Part shown: in pieces, positions 18,561-27,109 of the stretch
Layout: every line of letters starts with the position of its first letter
Position numbering within the stretch: position 1 is the first letter of the stretch
DNA from: GCA-2687025 sp964473525
GTDB lineage: Bacteria; Poribacteria; WGA-4E; GCA-2687025
Assembly: GCA_964473525.1 (NCBI GenBank)
Contig: CAYYPK010000009.1
Span: 124,001 to 188,000, forward strand
Direction of reading: 5' to 3'
Length of the DNA stretch: 64,000 bases
The notes under the pieces: model-generated
What the model saw: only the letters and a program-made list of their open reading frames with translations
Database searches by the model: none
Told to the model about the DNA's origin: nothing
Program-made: the position numbers and the translations under genes

Positions 18561-19998
18561 GGCTTACTTTCACGGATTCGTCGTCGCGCACCATCACGAT
18601 CTGTTCGTGCGCGGGTTGGCCGGGCAACACAAGGCGCACGCGTCGCCTGCCGGCCGGGAGGTTCAGAAGGCGCTTCGGGGCGTAAGCTCGGAACTGCCCG
18701 TCCACGTAGATCGCCGCTCCGATGGGGCTGGTGCGGATGAGCAGCGTACCGGCGCCCGTAGCCGCGAGATCCTCGGGCGTCGGCAACCCGCCTGGATAGA
18801 GTCGTTCCTGCTCCGCCAGGTAGCCTGCCGTCGTTACGTCGCCGTCGATGAGCTGCCCAATGACTCCCAGCATCTCGAAGTCCTCGGGAGCGACTCGACG
18901 TCTGCGCAACTGCGCTTCCTTAACGTGGAGCGCGTACTGCGTGATGCGTTCGACATCGTCCGCCGCAAGCTGCCCCGCCCCGGCGATGTTCCGCAGAACC
19001 CGCAGCCGTTGACCGAAGCCTTCGAGCGCATCGCGGATGCCTACGAGCGTGTCCAGGTCGAACGCGAGCGGAATATCGCCGCGGATGGCTCCGCCGGTGT
19101 CTCGCCGTGTTGGGCGTTGCGCGGAGAGCCCGTTCGCGCGCGTGTAGTCAGGCACGCGCTGCTCGACGTAGCGCGACGCCTCGGAGAACCCGACGACGCC
19201 GTCGCCATCGAAGTCCGCCTCGCCGCTCATCCCTTTGATGAGAAAGTGGGTGAAGACGCTGTTCTGGCCGTTCGCCATCTCCCACGACACTTCCGACTCG
19301 TCGGAGGACAGCAACATCGGCCGTCCCTCCGCCTGCTCGAACGCATCCAGGTAATACTGGTAGGGGCTTTCCTCGACGCCCTTGGTCCCACGTATCTTGA
19401 TGCCGCCGGAGTGGCAGGCGTCCAGAATCGTCACGACTTTGTTCGCGCTCAGCTCATCGAATTTGTCCCTCAGGTCACGTAGGGCAATGCACGTTGTCGA
19501 CGGATCCTGCATCTCTGCGTCGAACGGAAGCAGGTAGGTCAGGTCTCGCTTCTGGTCGTGGAAGCCGTGTCCGCTGAAGTAGATGAGGACGAGATCCTTC
19601 TCCCCAGCCTTCAGGACGATGTCGTTCAGAGTCAGCAGTATGTTGCGTTTTGTGGCAGCGCCGTCCACAAGAGTGAACACCTGATCCAGCGGGAAGCCCG
19701 CGGACGTAGGGTCGGTGAGGAACTGCGTCAGCGTCTGCGCATCCCGCACGGCGACCTTAAGCGGGGTGATGTTGAAACCCCCCGACACCGGGTGTTCGTA
19801 GCGGTTGATCCCAATCAAGAGCGCCCATTTGGAGCCAACTTGCTCCCCAACGGCGTCCTGGATGAGTCCCGCCGCCTCCTTGGACTCGACGCGCAACACT
19901 TTCTCGCCCTGCGCGGTGACAGACAGCGCCACGAGGAACGTCGCGGCGAACACCGCGAGTCCAACGGTGGCGAGCCGTTGCGTACGTATCCACATCAT
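18550..19998 (-). CDS. Exported caspase-like (peptidase C14) protein with PEGA domain
   Basis: This 482-residue protein has a signal peptide (VGLAVFAATFLVALSVTA) followed by a caspase fold: WALLIGINRYEH, the catalytic His in YFSGHGFHD (H144) and the catalytic Cys in DACHSGG (C195). It is thus a likely active metacaspase- or paracaspase-type cysteine protease cutting after Arg, Lys or Asp. An EF-hand-like DFDGDGVVGFSEA follows, which may bring calcium control. The end has a PEGA-type sheet (LIRTSPIGAAIYVDG). An AGGAGG site lies before the ATG. The gene heads the leftward operon. Confidence 0.95.
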   Translation of the reverse strand: MMWIRTQRLATVGLAVFAATFLVALSVTAQGEKVLRVESKEAAGLIQDAVGEQVGSKWALLIGINRYEHPVSGGFNITPLKVAVRDAQTLTQFLTDPTSAGFPLDQVFTLVDGAATKRNILLTLNDIVLKAGEKDLVLIYFSGHGFHDQKRDLTYLLPFDAEMQDPSTTCIALRDLRDKFDELSANKVVTILDACHSGGIKIRGTKGVEESPYQYYLDAFEQAEGRPMLLSSDESEVSWEMANGQNSVFTHFLIKGMSGEADFDGDGVVGFSEASRYVEQRVPDYTRANGLSAQRPTRRDTGGAIRGDIPLAFDLDTLVGIRDALEGFGQRLRVLRNIAGAGQLAADDVERITQYALHVKEAQLRRRRVAPEDFEMLGVIGQLIDGDVTTAGYLAEQERLYPGGLPTPEDLAATGAGTLLIRTSPIGAAIYVDGQFRAYAPKRLLNLPAGRRRVRLVLPGQPAHEQIVMVRDDESVKVSHDW

Positions 19999-20436
19999 CG
20001 CGTCCTCCTAGCGCACGCGTCGTCGTCACGCGTGCTCCGTTCCGCCTCATCGGGGGTACCGTCCGGGCATACCACAGCAATAACCGGGCCACACGCTCTC
20101 GCTGCGTACCCCTGCGCGTGCTTGCCCAGAATATACACGATGGGATGAAGACTCGCCACCGGGCCGACGCTTGCCGGAGCCATGCGTACCTGCCAGCATG
20201 GCGACACGATTCGATGGGCTGCTACGCCCGCGTGGCGAAGGCGTTCCACAACCGTGCTTGCCCGCCGTGCGAGGAGCGGAGGCCAGCATGCCTCGAGGCC
20301 GGGATTAACACTCATTTAGTTACGGCGGAACACAACGACAAGATAGACGTGGTCTCATGGTCACTGCCGCAACGCGCCCGTTGCATTGCCGACGGGCGCC
20401 AACGCCCATTGATGGATGAGGAAGGGAAGAAGCTGC
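19999..20436. other. Divergent intergenic region between caspase operon and pectate lyase
   Basis: This 438-base stretch has no coding frame I can support and no RNA gene. It should hold the promoters of both divergent transcripts, but I find no convincing -35/-10 pair. The inverted repeat at 20374-20399 is the only clear structure. Confidence 0.6.
20374..20399. repeat. Inverted repeat upstream of the pectate lyase gene
   Basis: GCGCCCGT and ACGGGCGC are perfect 8-bp arms around a 10-base spacer, ending 37 bases before the ATG. An operator or leader hairpin for the pectate lyase transcript is plausible; the sequence alone does not decide. Confidence 0.42.
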
Positions 20437-21693
20437 ATGACGACGTGGAACACGGGCATCGCTCGATTCGGTGCGATGCTACTGCTATCCGTATGCTGCC
20501 TGATGGTCGCAGGCGCGGCGAAGACGGCCCCGATCGGGTGGGCGGCAGTCGACGCCATGGGCGTGACAAGCACAACGGGCGGGGGCGGTGGTGATGTCGT
20601 CATCGCGCGCGACATCGAGGAGTTGAGGGAATACGCGGGTAGCGACGAACCGCTGACGATCCTGATTGAGGGACAGTTGACCGGCTCCGGTAACCTCCGC
20701 GTGGCGTCGAACAAGACGCTGCTTGGAGTTGGCGCGTCCGCGTCCATCTCCGGCGCCGAGCTGAGTCTGAACGACGTGTCGAACGTCATCATTCGCAACC
20801 TGACGATGAGTGGGGCACGCGACGCCATCGCGCTCCGGGGCTCGCACCATGTGTGGGTAGACCACTGCGATCTGTCGGAGTGTGAGGACGGCCTGCTGGA
20901 CATCACAAGAGCATCGGACTACGTCACCGTGTCGTGGACGCGTTTCTCGAACCATCGCAAGACGATGCTCATCAACAGCGGTACGGACCATCCCGAAGAC
21001 GTGGGCAAGCTGAACACAACCGTCCATCACTGCTGGTTCGACGGTTCCACCACGCGTAACCCGCGAGTCGGATACGGGAAGGTCCACATCTTCAACTCGC
21101 TATATCGAGGGAATGGGTACGGGATCGGGCTTCACTCGCAGGCGCGAGTGCTAGCGGACCGCAACTATTTCGACGGAGTGAAGGACCCGGTCAGGCAGAT
21201 GTACCGCGAAGACCCGAAGAGTCCACACCACGGGTTCTGTGAAGCGCGCGACAACATCTTTCACGACTGCACGGGGCAACAGGCGATTGAGGGAATCAGC
21301 TTCCCGGCCAGCGATTACTACCGATACGAGTTTGCGTTGGACGAGACCGCGGACGTGCCGGCGGCCGTTGAGGCTGGCGTCGGGCCGTCTGAGGCGCATG
21401 GGGTAGTGGCGCCGCTGCCGATGCCGGGGAATGGCGCTATCGGAGTGGATGTGCGCTCCACGCTTCGGTGGACGCCTGGCCAGCACGCGACACAACACGC
21501 GCTGGCGTTCGGCGAGACGAATCCGCCCCTGGCCGTGGCAAAGATTGGGGTAGAGACGGCCGGCGGCTCAGCCCTGCGGATGTTTAGGCCGGCGGCGCTG
21601 AAGGCAGGGACCGTCTACTACTGGCGGGTGGACCAGGTGACGCCGGAGGGGACGGTACCGGGGGACGTGTGGCGGTTTCGTACCGCCGATTGA
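20437..21693 (+). CDS. Secreted pectate lyase, polysaccharide lyase family 1-like
   Basis: The ATG at 20437 has GGAAGGGAAGAAG just upstream. A signal peptide (AMLLLSVCCLMVAGAA) precedes a parallel beta-helix. PL1 hallmarks are present: NLRVASNKTLLGVG, NVIIRNLTM, the HHVWVDHCDLSECEDGLLD calcium-site strand, and TTRNPRVGYGKVHIFNS, whose Arg is the usual catalytic base. It would cut polygalacturonate by beta-elimination outside the cytoplasm. The last 95 residues are a separate Ig/FN3-like domain (STLRWTPGQHATQHALAFG, VYYWRVDQV), common in secreted proteins of this kind. The gene pairs with the GH127 fusion that follows 35 bases later. Confidence 0.92.
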   Translation: MTTWNTGIARFGAMLLLSVCCLMVAGAAKTAPIGWAAVDAMGVTSTTGGGGGDVVIARDIEELREYAGSDEPLTILIEGQLTGSGNLRVASNKTLLGVGASASISGAELSLNDVSNVIIRNLTMSGARDAIALRGSHHVWVDHCDLSECEDGLLDITRASDYVTVSWTRFSNHRKTMLINSGTDHPEDVGKLNTTVHHCWFDGSTTRNPRVGYGKVHIFNSLYRGNGYGIGLHSQARVLADRNYFDGVKDPVRQMYREDPKSPHHGFCEARDNIFHDCTGQQAIEGISFPASDYYRYEFALDETADVPAAVEAGVGPSEAHGVVAPLPMPGNGAIGVDVRSTLRWTPGQHATQHALAFGETNPPLAVAKIGVETAGGSALRMFRPAALKAGTVYYWRVDQVTPEGTVPGDVWRFRTAD

Positions 21694-21728
21694 GCGCTCT
21701 GCCACGCATCACTGATGGACCCGCATCC

Positions 21729-24700
21729 ATGATCGAGAGCTTCCAGTCCGTTCAGGCCGCCGTGCCGCTGGCTCTCTTGGTGGCATTCGTCATCGGCGTG
21801 GCGTTCGCTGCGGTTGCGGCTGCGGACGGAGGCGGGATGGTCGACACGCGGCGCAGTCCACGCGCCGTTGTCCGTCCCGTCGGGCTGCGCGAGACCCGGT
21901 GGACGGAGGGATTCTGGGCCGACAGGTCCGCCACGTGCCGTGAACGGTCGATTCCCGCCATGTGGGACATCATGCGTGGCGACCGGTACAAGCCGTACTA
22001 CCTGCACTTCCTGATAGCGGCCGGCGAGATGGACGGCAAGTATCGCGGCGCGCCGTGGAACGATGGGGACTTCTACAAGTTCCTCGAAGCGGTCTGCCTG
22101 GCATATGCGGCCACGGGCGACGCCGAACTCCTGGCGATCGTGCAGCAGTCCATCGACGCCATCGCGGCGGCGCAGCGCGACGATGGCTACATCCACACGC
22201 CTACCCTCATTCGTCAGCGCAACGGCGACCTAGACGCGCGGCCTTTCCAGGACCGGCATAACTTCGAGATGTACAACATGGGGCATCTCCTTACGGCTGC
22301 CTGCGTCCACCATCGCGTAACCGGTCGCGGTGACTTCCTCGCCATCGCCCGGAGGGCAGCCGACTTCCTGTACGACGCCTTCCGCGACCCCACGCCAGAG
22401 CTGGCTCGGAATTCCGTGTGCCCATCGCACTACATGGGCACGGTCGAGCTATATCGAGAGACGGGCGACGCTCGCTATCTGGAACTGGCACAGACGTTCC
22501 TCGCTATGCGCGGGACCGTGACCGATGGCGACGACGACAACCAGGATCGCATTCCCTTCCTGGAACAGCGCGAGGCGATGGGCCATGCCGTGCGGGCCAA
22601 CTACCTGTACGCCGGCGCCGCCGACCTGCTACTCGAGACGGGAGACGGGCAGATACGAGATGCCCTGGAGGCGGTATGGGCGAACGTCGTCCACCAGAAG
22701 ATGTACGTCACCGGCGCGTGCGGGGCTCTCTACGATGGGGCATCTCCGTACGGCTCCACCAAGCAATCGTCCATCGCCCGAGTACATCAAGCCTATGGAC
22801 ACAACTACCAGTTGCCCAATACGACGGCCCACGGCGAGACGTGCGCTGCCTTGGGTTCTGTCCTGTGGAACTGGCGCATGTTCCTGGCGACCGGCGACGC
22901 CTGCTACGTCGACGTTGTAGAGCTTGCCCTCTACAACGCGGTGCTGTCGGGTGTCAGCCTGGAGGGGAGCGACTACTTCTACGTCAACCCGCTCCGGCAG
23001 GTCGACACGCCACTAACTGAGCTCCGATGGTCCCGGACACGCACGCCGTACGTCACGTCGTACTGCTGTCCACCCAACGTCCTGCGAACAGTCGCTGGGG
23101 TCCACGCCTACGCCTACGGCAAGAGCGAACGGGCGATCTGGCTGAACCTGTACGGAAGCAGTGAGCTCACTACGACGCTCGACGGAGAGCCGCTCGAACT
23201 GACGCAGACGGCCGACTACCCGTGGACCGGGCGTGTGCGTGTGACGATCGGCCGCTGTCCAGATTCCGACTTCGCGCTCCGCACGCGCATCCCCGGTTGG
23301 GCCGAGTCCGCGACGCTCACCGTCAACGGCCAGCCGGTCGAGGTCACGTCCGCGCCAGGTACCTATGCGGAGGTCAGCCGACGTTGGCAGACTGGTGACG
23401 CGCTCGAGCTGGACATGCCAATGCCCGCGCGGCTCATCGAGGCGCACCCGCTCGTCGAAGAGACGCGCAACCAGGTAGCGGTGAAGCGCGGGCCGGTCGT
23501 CTACTGCCTCGAATCGCACGAGCTGCCAGAGGGTGTTGACGTCCGCGACGTCGTGATTCCGGCGGATGCGCGGCTTGTTCCGCGAAGCGAAGTACAATTG
23601 CTCGGTGGCGTGACCGTCATAGAGACCGACGCGATAGCAGTACGCTCCGGCGATTGGGAGGGAAGGCTGTACCGTCCGTTGAGCCACCAGCCTGCCCAGC
23701 AGATCCGCGCGCGTTTCATCCCCTATTACGCGTGGTCGAACCGAGGCGAGTCGGAGATGTCCGTCTGGACGCCACTTCAGAGGGAGAACCATCGCGCTGG
23801 CGGGGAGAAGACGCCCGATGTCGCCACCGAAGCAAGAGGGTCGCAGATGCCTGAGAACATCACACGGGCCGATAGAGGCGCCCTCGCTGGCCACCGTCAC
23901 CGTGTTCTCGTGTCGACCGACATCGGAGGGACCGATCCCGACGACTTCCAGTCGATGGCGCATCTACTGCTGTATGCGGAGTGCCTTGATATCGAGGGTC
24001 TTGTCTCGTCGCCCTACGGCCCGGGGCGCAAAGAGCATATCCTGGAGGTCATCGACCACTATGTCGACGACTATCCCAACCTGGTGACGTACTCGGACAA
24101 GTACCCTGCCCCTGATGCGCTCCGGGCCATTACGAAGCAGGGGGAGATCGACACTGCCCCCTATGAAGGGGTACGAGGGCCTACGGAGGGCTCCGAGTGG
24201 ATCGTGCAGTGCGCGCGTCGCGACGATCCACGACCTCTGCATGTTCTGGGATGGGGCGGCATTGAGGACCTCGCCCAGGCGCTGCACGACGCGCCTGACA
24301 TCCTGCCCAAGCTGCGTGTGTACTGGATCGGCGGCCCCAACAAGAAGTGGAGCCCAGACGCCTACCAGTACATCGTCGACCACCATCCCACGCTGTGGAT
24401 CATCGAGTCCAACGCCACGTATCGTGGCTGGTTCACCGGCGGCGATCAGTCGGACGACTGGGAGAACTCCGCGTTCGTGGCAACACACGTCGATGGCAGG
24501 GGCGCTCTCGGGGCGTACTTCGCCACGCTGCTCGGTGGCACGATCAAGATGGGCGACACGCCGTCCGTCGGTTGGCTGCTCGGGGGCGCGCCCGATGATC
24601 CTTCACAGCCAGGCTGGGGCGGTAGATTCGTCCAGGCATGGGAACGGCCCCGGGTCGTGTTCGATCGGCTCACGACCTCCGCGGATCAGATCGAGCAGTT

Positions 24701-25112
24701 CGGTGTGTTCGAACTCGCGCTCCCGCTAGGCGAAGACGCGCCCGCTGACGTCGCAGCCGTGATGGAGATCGAGAACCAGGCGCTCACGGGAACCACTATG
24801 GGAGATTCAGTGCGATTTCGCTTCTGTCCGAAGGCTCCAAAGCAGTACGGCTACACGATTCGGAGCAATGCCCCGGGTCTGGATGGGCAGTCAGGCCGGC
24901 TGACGGCGCTGCTTCCTCCCAACGCCGCCGCGCGGCTGCCTTCCGACACGCACCCGAACTGGTGGACCGACGACCCGGCGCCGGAGTTCGCCGAAGGCGA
25001 GCACATTGGCGCGAAGACCGTGAGCCGCTGGCGCGTTGACTTCCTCACGGATTTCGCGACGCGTTTGCGCCGCTGCGAGTCGCCCCAGCAGCAGACCGGG
25101 CCAAAGGAATAG
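21729..25112 (+). CDS. Secreted GH127-like glycosidase fused to a DUF1593 nucleoside-hydrolase-like domain
   Basis: The start at 21729 gives a signal peptide (LALLVAFVIGVAFAAVAA) and 1127 residues. The first 700 residues are a GH127 barrel with E370/C372 (HGETCAA) and C446/C447 (SYCCPPN) as the expected zinc and nucleophile set. A linker of about 30 residues leads into a DUF1593-type domain from about residue 720, opening VLVSTDIGGTDPDDFQSM. That strand resembles the DxDxxxDD calcium loop of nucleoside hydrolases. DUF1593 is normally a separate gene. The fusion suggests sequential action on one polysaccharide. If it is an assembly join, an ATG inside the linker (near 23848) could start the second protein. 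A single continuous frame supports the fusion. Confidence 0.9.
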   Translation: MIESFQSVQAAVPLALLVAFVIGVAFAAVAAADGGGMVDTRRSPRAVVRPVGLRETRWTEGFWADRSATCRERSIPAMWDIMRGDRYKPYYLHFLIAAGEMDGKYRGAPWNDGDFYKFLEAVCLAYAATGDAELLAIVQQSIDAIAAAQRDDGYIHTPTLIRQRNGDLDARPFQDRHNFEMYNMGHLLTAACVHHRVTGRGDFLAIARRAADFLYDAFRDPTPELARNSVCPSHYMGTVELYRETGDARYLELAQTFLAMRGTVTDGDDDNQDRIPFLEQREAMGHAVRANYLYAGAADLLLETGDGQIRDALEAVWANVVHQKMYVTGACGALYDGASPYGSTKQSSIARVHQAYGHNYQLPNTTAHGETCAALGSVLWNWRMFLATGDACYVDVVELALYNAVLSGVSLEGSDYFYVNPLRQVDTPLTELRWSRTRTPYVTSYCCPPNVLRTVAGVHAYAYGKSERAIWLNLYGSSELTTTLDGEPLELTQTADYPWTGRVRVTIGRCPDSDFALRTRIPGWAESATLTVNGQPVEVTSAPGTYAEVSRRWQTGDALELDMPMPARLIEAHPLVEETRNQVAVKRGPVVYCLESHELPEGVDVRDVVIPADARLVPRSEVQLLGGVTVIETDAIAVRSGDWEGRLYRPLSHQPAQQIRARFIPYYAWSNRGESEMSVWTPLQRENHRAGGEKTPDVATEARGSQMPENITRADRGALAGHRHRVLVSTDIGGTDPDDFQSMAHLLLYAECLDIEGLVSSPYGPGRKEHILEVIDHYVDDYPNLVTYSDKYPAPDALRAITKQGEIDTAPYEGVRGPTEGSEWIVQCARRDDPRPLHVLGWGGIEDLAQALHDAPDILPKLRVYWIGGPNKKWSPDAYQYIVDHHPTLWIIESNATYRGWFTGGDQSDDWENSAFVATHVDGRGALGAYFATLLGGTIKMGDTPSVGWLLGGAPDDPSQPGWGGRFVQAWERPRVVFDRLTTSADQIEQFGVFELALPLGEDAPADVAAVMEIENQALTGTTMGDSVRFRFCPKAPKQYGYTIRSNAPGLDGQSGRLTALLPPNAAARLPSDTHPNWWTDDPAPEFAEGEHIGAKTVSRWRVDFLTDFATRLRRCESPQQQTGPKE

Positions 25113-25143
25113 GCGTCAGCGGCGCCCATCCGCGGACATGAAG

Positions 25144-25171
25144 GCGCCCCCCACATGAGAGCGGGGGGCGC
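25144..25171 (+). terminator. Strong GC hairpin after the GH127 fusion gene
   Basis: GCGCCCCCC and GGGGGGCGC form a perfect 9-bp stem around a 10-base loop, 31 bases after the stop. No T tract follows at once, so it may act with Rho or protect the mRNA 3' end. It works equally on either strand. Confidence 0.55.
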
Positions 25172-25290
25172 ACAAGCGAATACTTTCTCTGGTCTTGTTC
25201 AAAGAGATAGCATGCCCGGGCCGTCTTGTCGGCCTCATCTGCGCCTCATTTGCGATATAGAGCACAACCCCAAATGTAGGGGAGGCGGTC

Positions 25291-26088
25291 ATGCGCGTAG
25301 CCTGGGTCACGGACCCTCACCTGGACCACCTCAAGCCACCACACATCGAGGCGTTCTGCCGTGACGTGAACGCGGTAGAAGCGGACGCCGTCCTGCTCGG
25401 AGGGGATATTGCCGTCGCGCGAAGCATCGCGGAAATCCTGCGTGTGCTGGACGACGCCATCGCCGCGCCCATCCACTTCGTTCTGGGAAACCACGACTAC
25501 TACGGCTCCAGCATCGACCGGACGCGCGCGCGGGTTGCCCGGTTCACGAGTGAATCGCGACGGCCCACGTGGCTACCGACAGCCGGCGTCGTTCATCTCA
25601 CGCGGGAGACGGCGCTCATCGGTCACGGCGGATGGGCGGATGGCCGCTTCGGCGACTACGCCCGTTACGACCTGATGCTGAACGACTACCGGCTCATAGA
25701 CGACTTCATCCAACTCGACCGCGCGGAGCGCCTCGCCAGGCTGAATGCGTTGGGCGACGAGGCGGCGGCACATCTGCGGGACGTCCTCGAGGACGCGGTT
25801 CGCGTCAGCCGCCGCGTGATCCTCCTGACACACGTGCCACCGTTCATGGAAGCATGCTGGCACGAAGGACGCATCTCCACGCCGGAGTTCCTCCCGCATT
25901 TCGCGTGCAAAGCCGTCGGCGAAGCGCTCGTTTCCGTGATGCAGCGCCACCCCGAGCGCGAGCTACTCGTGCTGTGCGGGCACACGCACAGCTCTGGAGA
26001 GGCGCGCATCCTACCCAACCTGCTCGTACGGACGGGAGCGGCCGTCTATGGGCAGCCGCGCGTGCAGGACGTGCTGACACTCGCGTAA
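25291..26088 (+). CDS. Calcineurin-like metallophosphoesterase
   Basis: All five metal-site motifs are present in a 265-residue protein: DPH at 8-10, GGD ending D39, GNHD at 66-69, a later His in LLTHVPP, and GHTH near residue 236. This is a two-metal phosphoesterase with no signal peptide, so it acts in the cytoplasm. Substrates in the family range from nucleotides to phosphoproteins and nucleic acids and cannot be chosen here. GGGGAGG lies 6 bases before the ATG. The convergent lipoprotein gene ends 10 bases beyond its stop. Confidence 0.93.
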   Translation: MRVAWVTDPHLDHLKPPHIEAFCRDVNAVEADAVLLGGDIAVARSIAEILRVLDDAIAAPIHFVLGNHDYYGSSIDRTRARVARFTSESRRPTWLPTAGVVHLTRETALIGHGGWADGRFGDYARYDLMLNDYRLIDDFIQLDRAERLARLNALGDEAAAHLRDVLEDAVRVSRRVILLTHVPPFMEACWHEGRISTPEFLPHFACKAVGEALVSVMQRHPERELLVLCGHTHSSGEARILPNLLVRTGAAVYGQPRVQDVLTLA

Positions 26089-26098
26089 GCCACTGGCG

Positions 26099-26602
26099 TC
26101 AATACAGGTGGCGCAGAGACACGTCAGGCATGCGCCGGTCTATCCGAGCCAACGAATCGCGCAGCAGTCGACGCGCTCTCTCTCGCGCGGGGCCTTGCAG
26201 TGGCATGTCCGCGTGCGCATACCCGAGGACGTCTGGCAGGTCTGTGGGGATGTGCGTCTGGCGCTCCATCTCGCGGACGGCGTCCTCCAGATACGGCACT
26301 ACCGGCTTCCCGATGAGGACTACGTATCCCACCGCGCGTCCCCGGACCTGCGGGTCCGTGGCCGTAAGGCCCCAGATGAGCAGTGGGACAACTTCGTCGG
26401 CGAGTTGGCGAAGTTCCTCTGCGGTGGGGTCGGGGTAGCGGCCACCTGCTTCGCCTCGCAGCAGTTGACGTCCTACGACCCAATACGGGCGAGCGCGCTG
26501 CGCGGTCCCTCGGCCGCTCGCGCTGGCGGCACAACCTGCGGCTCCCAACAGTCCTCCCATCAGAACTAGAGCCACCGCAGGTGTGGGCAGGTGTCCGCGC
26601 AT
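26099..26602 (-). CDS. Small lipoprotein with HEAT-like helices
   Basis: The ATG at 26602 is chosen because it places a lipoprotein signal at the start (VALVLMGGLLGAAGC) and has GGGAAG nearby; the longer frame gives no signal. The mature 144 residues are helical, with TDPQVRGRAVGYVVLIGKPVVPYLEDAV reading as one HEAT-type repeat. I do not recognise a family. It is predicted to be anchored in the inner or outer membrane, facing the periplasm. It is transcribed toward the phosphoesterase gene. Confidence 0.68.
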   Translation of the reverse strand: MRGHLPTPAVALVLMGGLLGAAGCAASASGRGTAQRARPYWVVGRQLLRGEAGGRYPDPTAEELRQLADEVVPLLIWGLTATDPQVRGRAVGYVVLIGKPVVPYLEDAVREMERQTHIPTDLPDVLGYAHADMPLQGPARERARRLLRDSLARIDRRMPDVSLRHLY

Positions 26603-27109
26603 GGCTTCCCTTGTCCCGGAACGTCTCTGTCGAGCTGGATGGAACGGCTGGTGAACTGGGTCGGTGGGGATCTCATTGCCCCCTCGGTCACCGTACACCC
26701 TCGTAGGGAGCCGTGCCCATCAGCCTCGCGGGGCGGTCGCTGCGCTGACGGCTCAGCGTGGGGTCGGCGCTCCGCCCCGCCAGAGGATGTCGGCGCCTCC
26801 CTCGCCGCTCGGCACGACCGGGACATCCGGTTTCGTCCTAGCGATTCTGCCTGGCAGCTGGTGAATGGCTTTACGGCTCCCACCCATCGTGAGTATTCTG
26901 ATGGATAGGAGGTTCCGGCGTGGCCGGCTGCGGGTGACGAGCCACTGCCATCTGCGTGCGCACGGCGGCCCTGTCACTCCCGCGTCGCCCACGAGGAGGC
27001 AGAGCCACGGTACACACACTCCGGCGCTGCCACAGTCGCAGGTGGCCATGCGCGCGGTGACCTCGCCATATCCACCCCGGACGCAGGTCTCACACGCTGG
27101 GCAGACCGG
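26603..27109. other. Divergent intergenic region before the histidine kinase
   Basis: I find no supported gene in these 507 bases. Several frames are open by chance and one minus frame carries CPACETC and CDCGS, but it continues into random-looking sequence. The nested inverted repeat at 26728-26780 is the only notable structure. Confidence 0.5.
26728..26780. repeat. Nested inverted repeats with 9-bp outer arms
   Basis: The outer arms GCGGGGCGG and CCGCCCCGC are perfect and enclose an inner perfect pair CGCTGA/TCAGCG around a CGGC loop. It can fold as a two-part hairpin on either strand. It may be a terminator for an unseen transcript or a small structured RNA; no T run follows. Confidence 0.45.
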
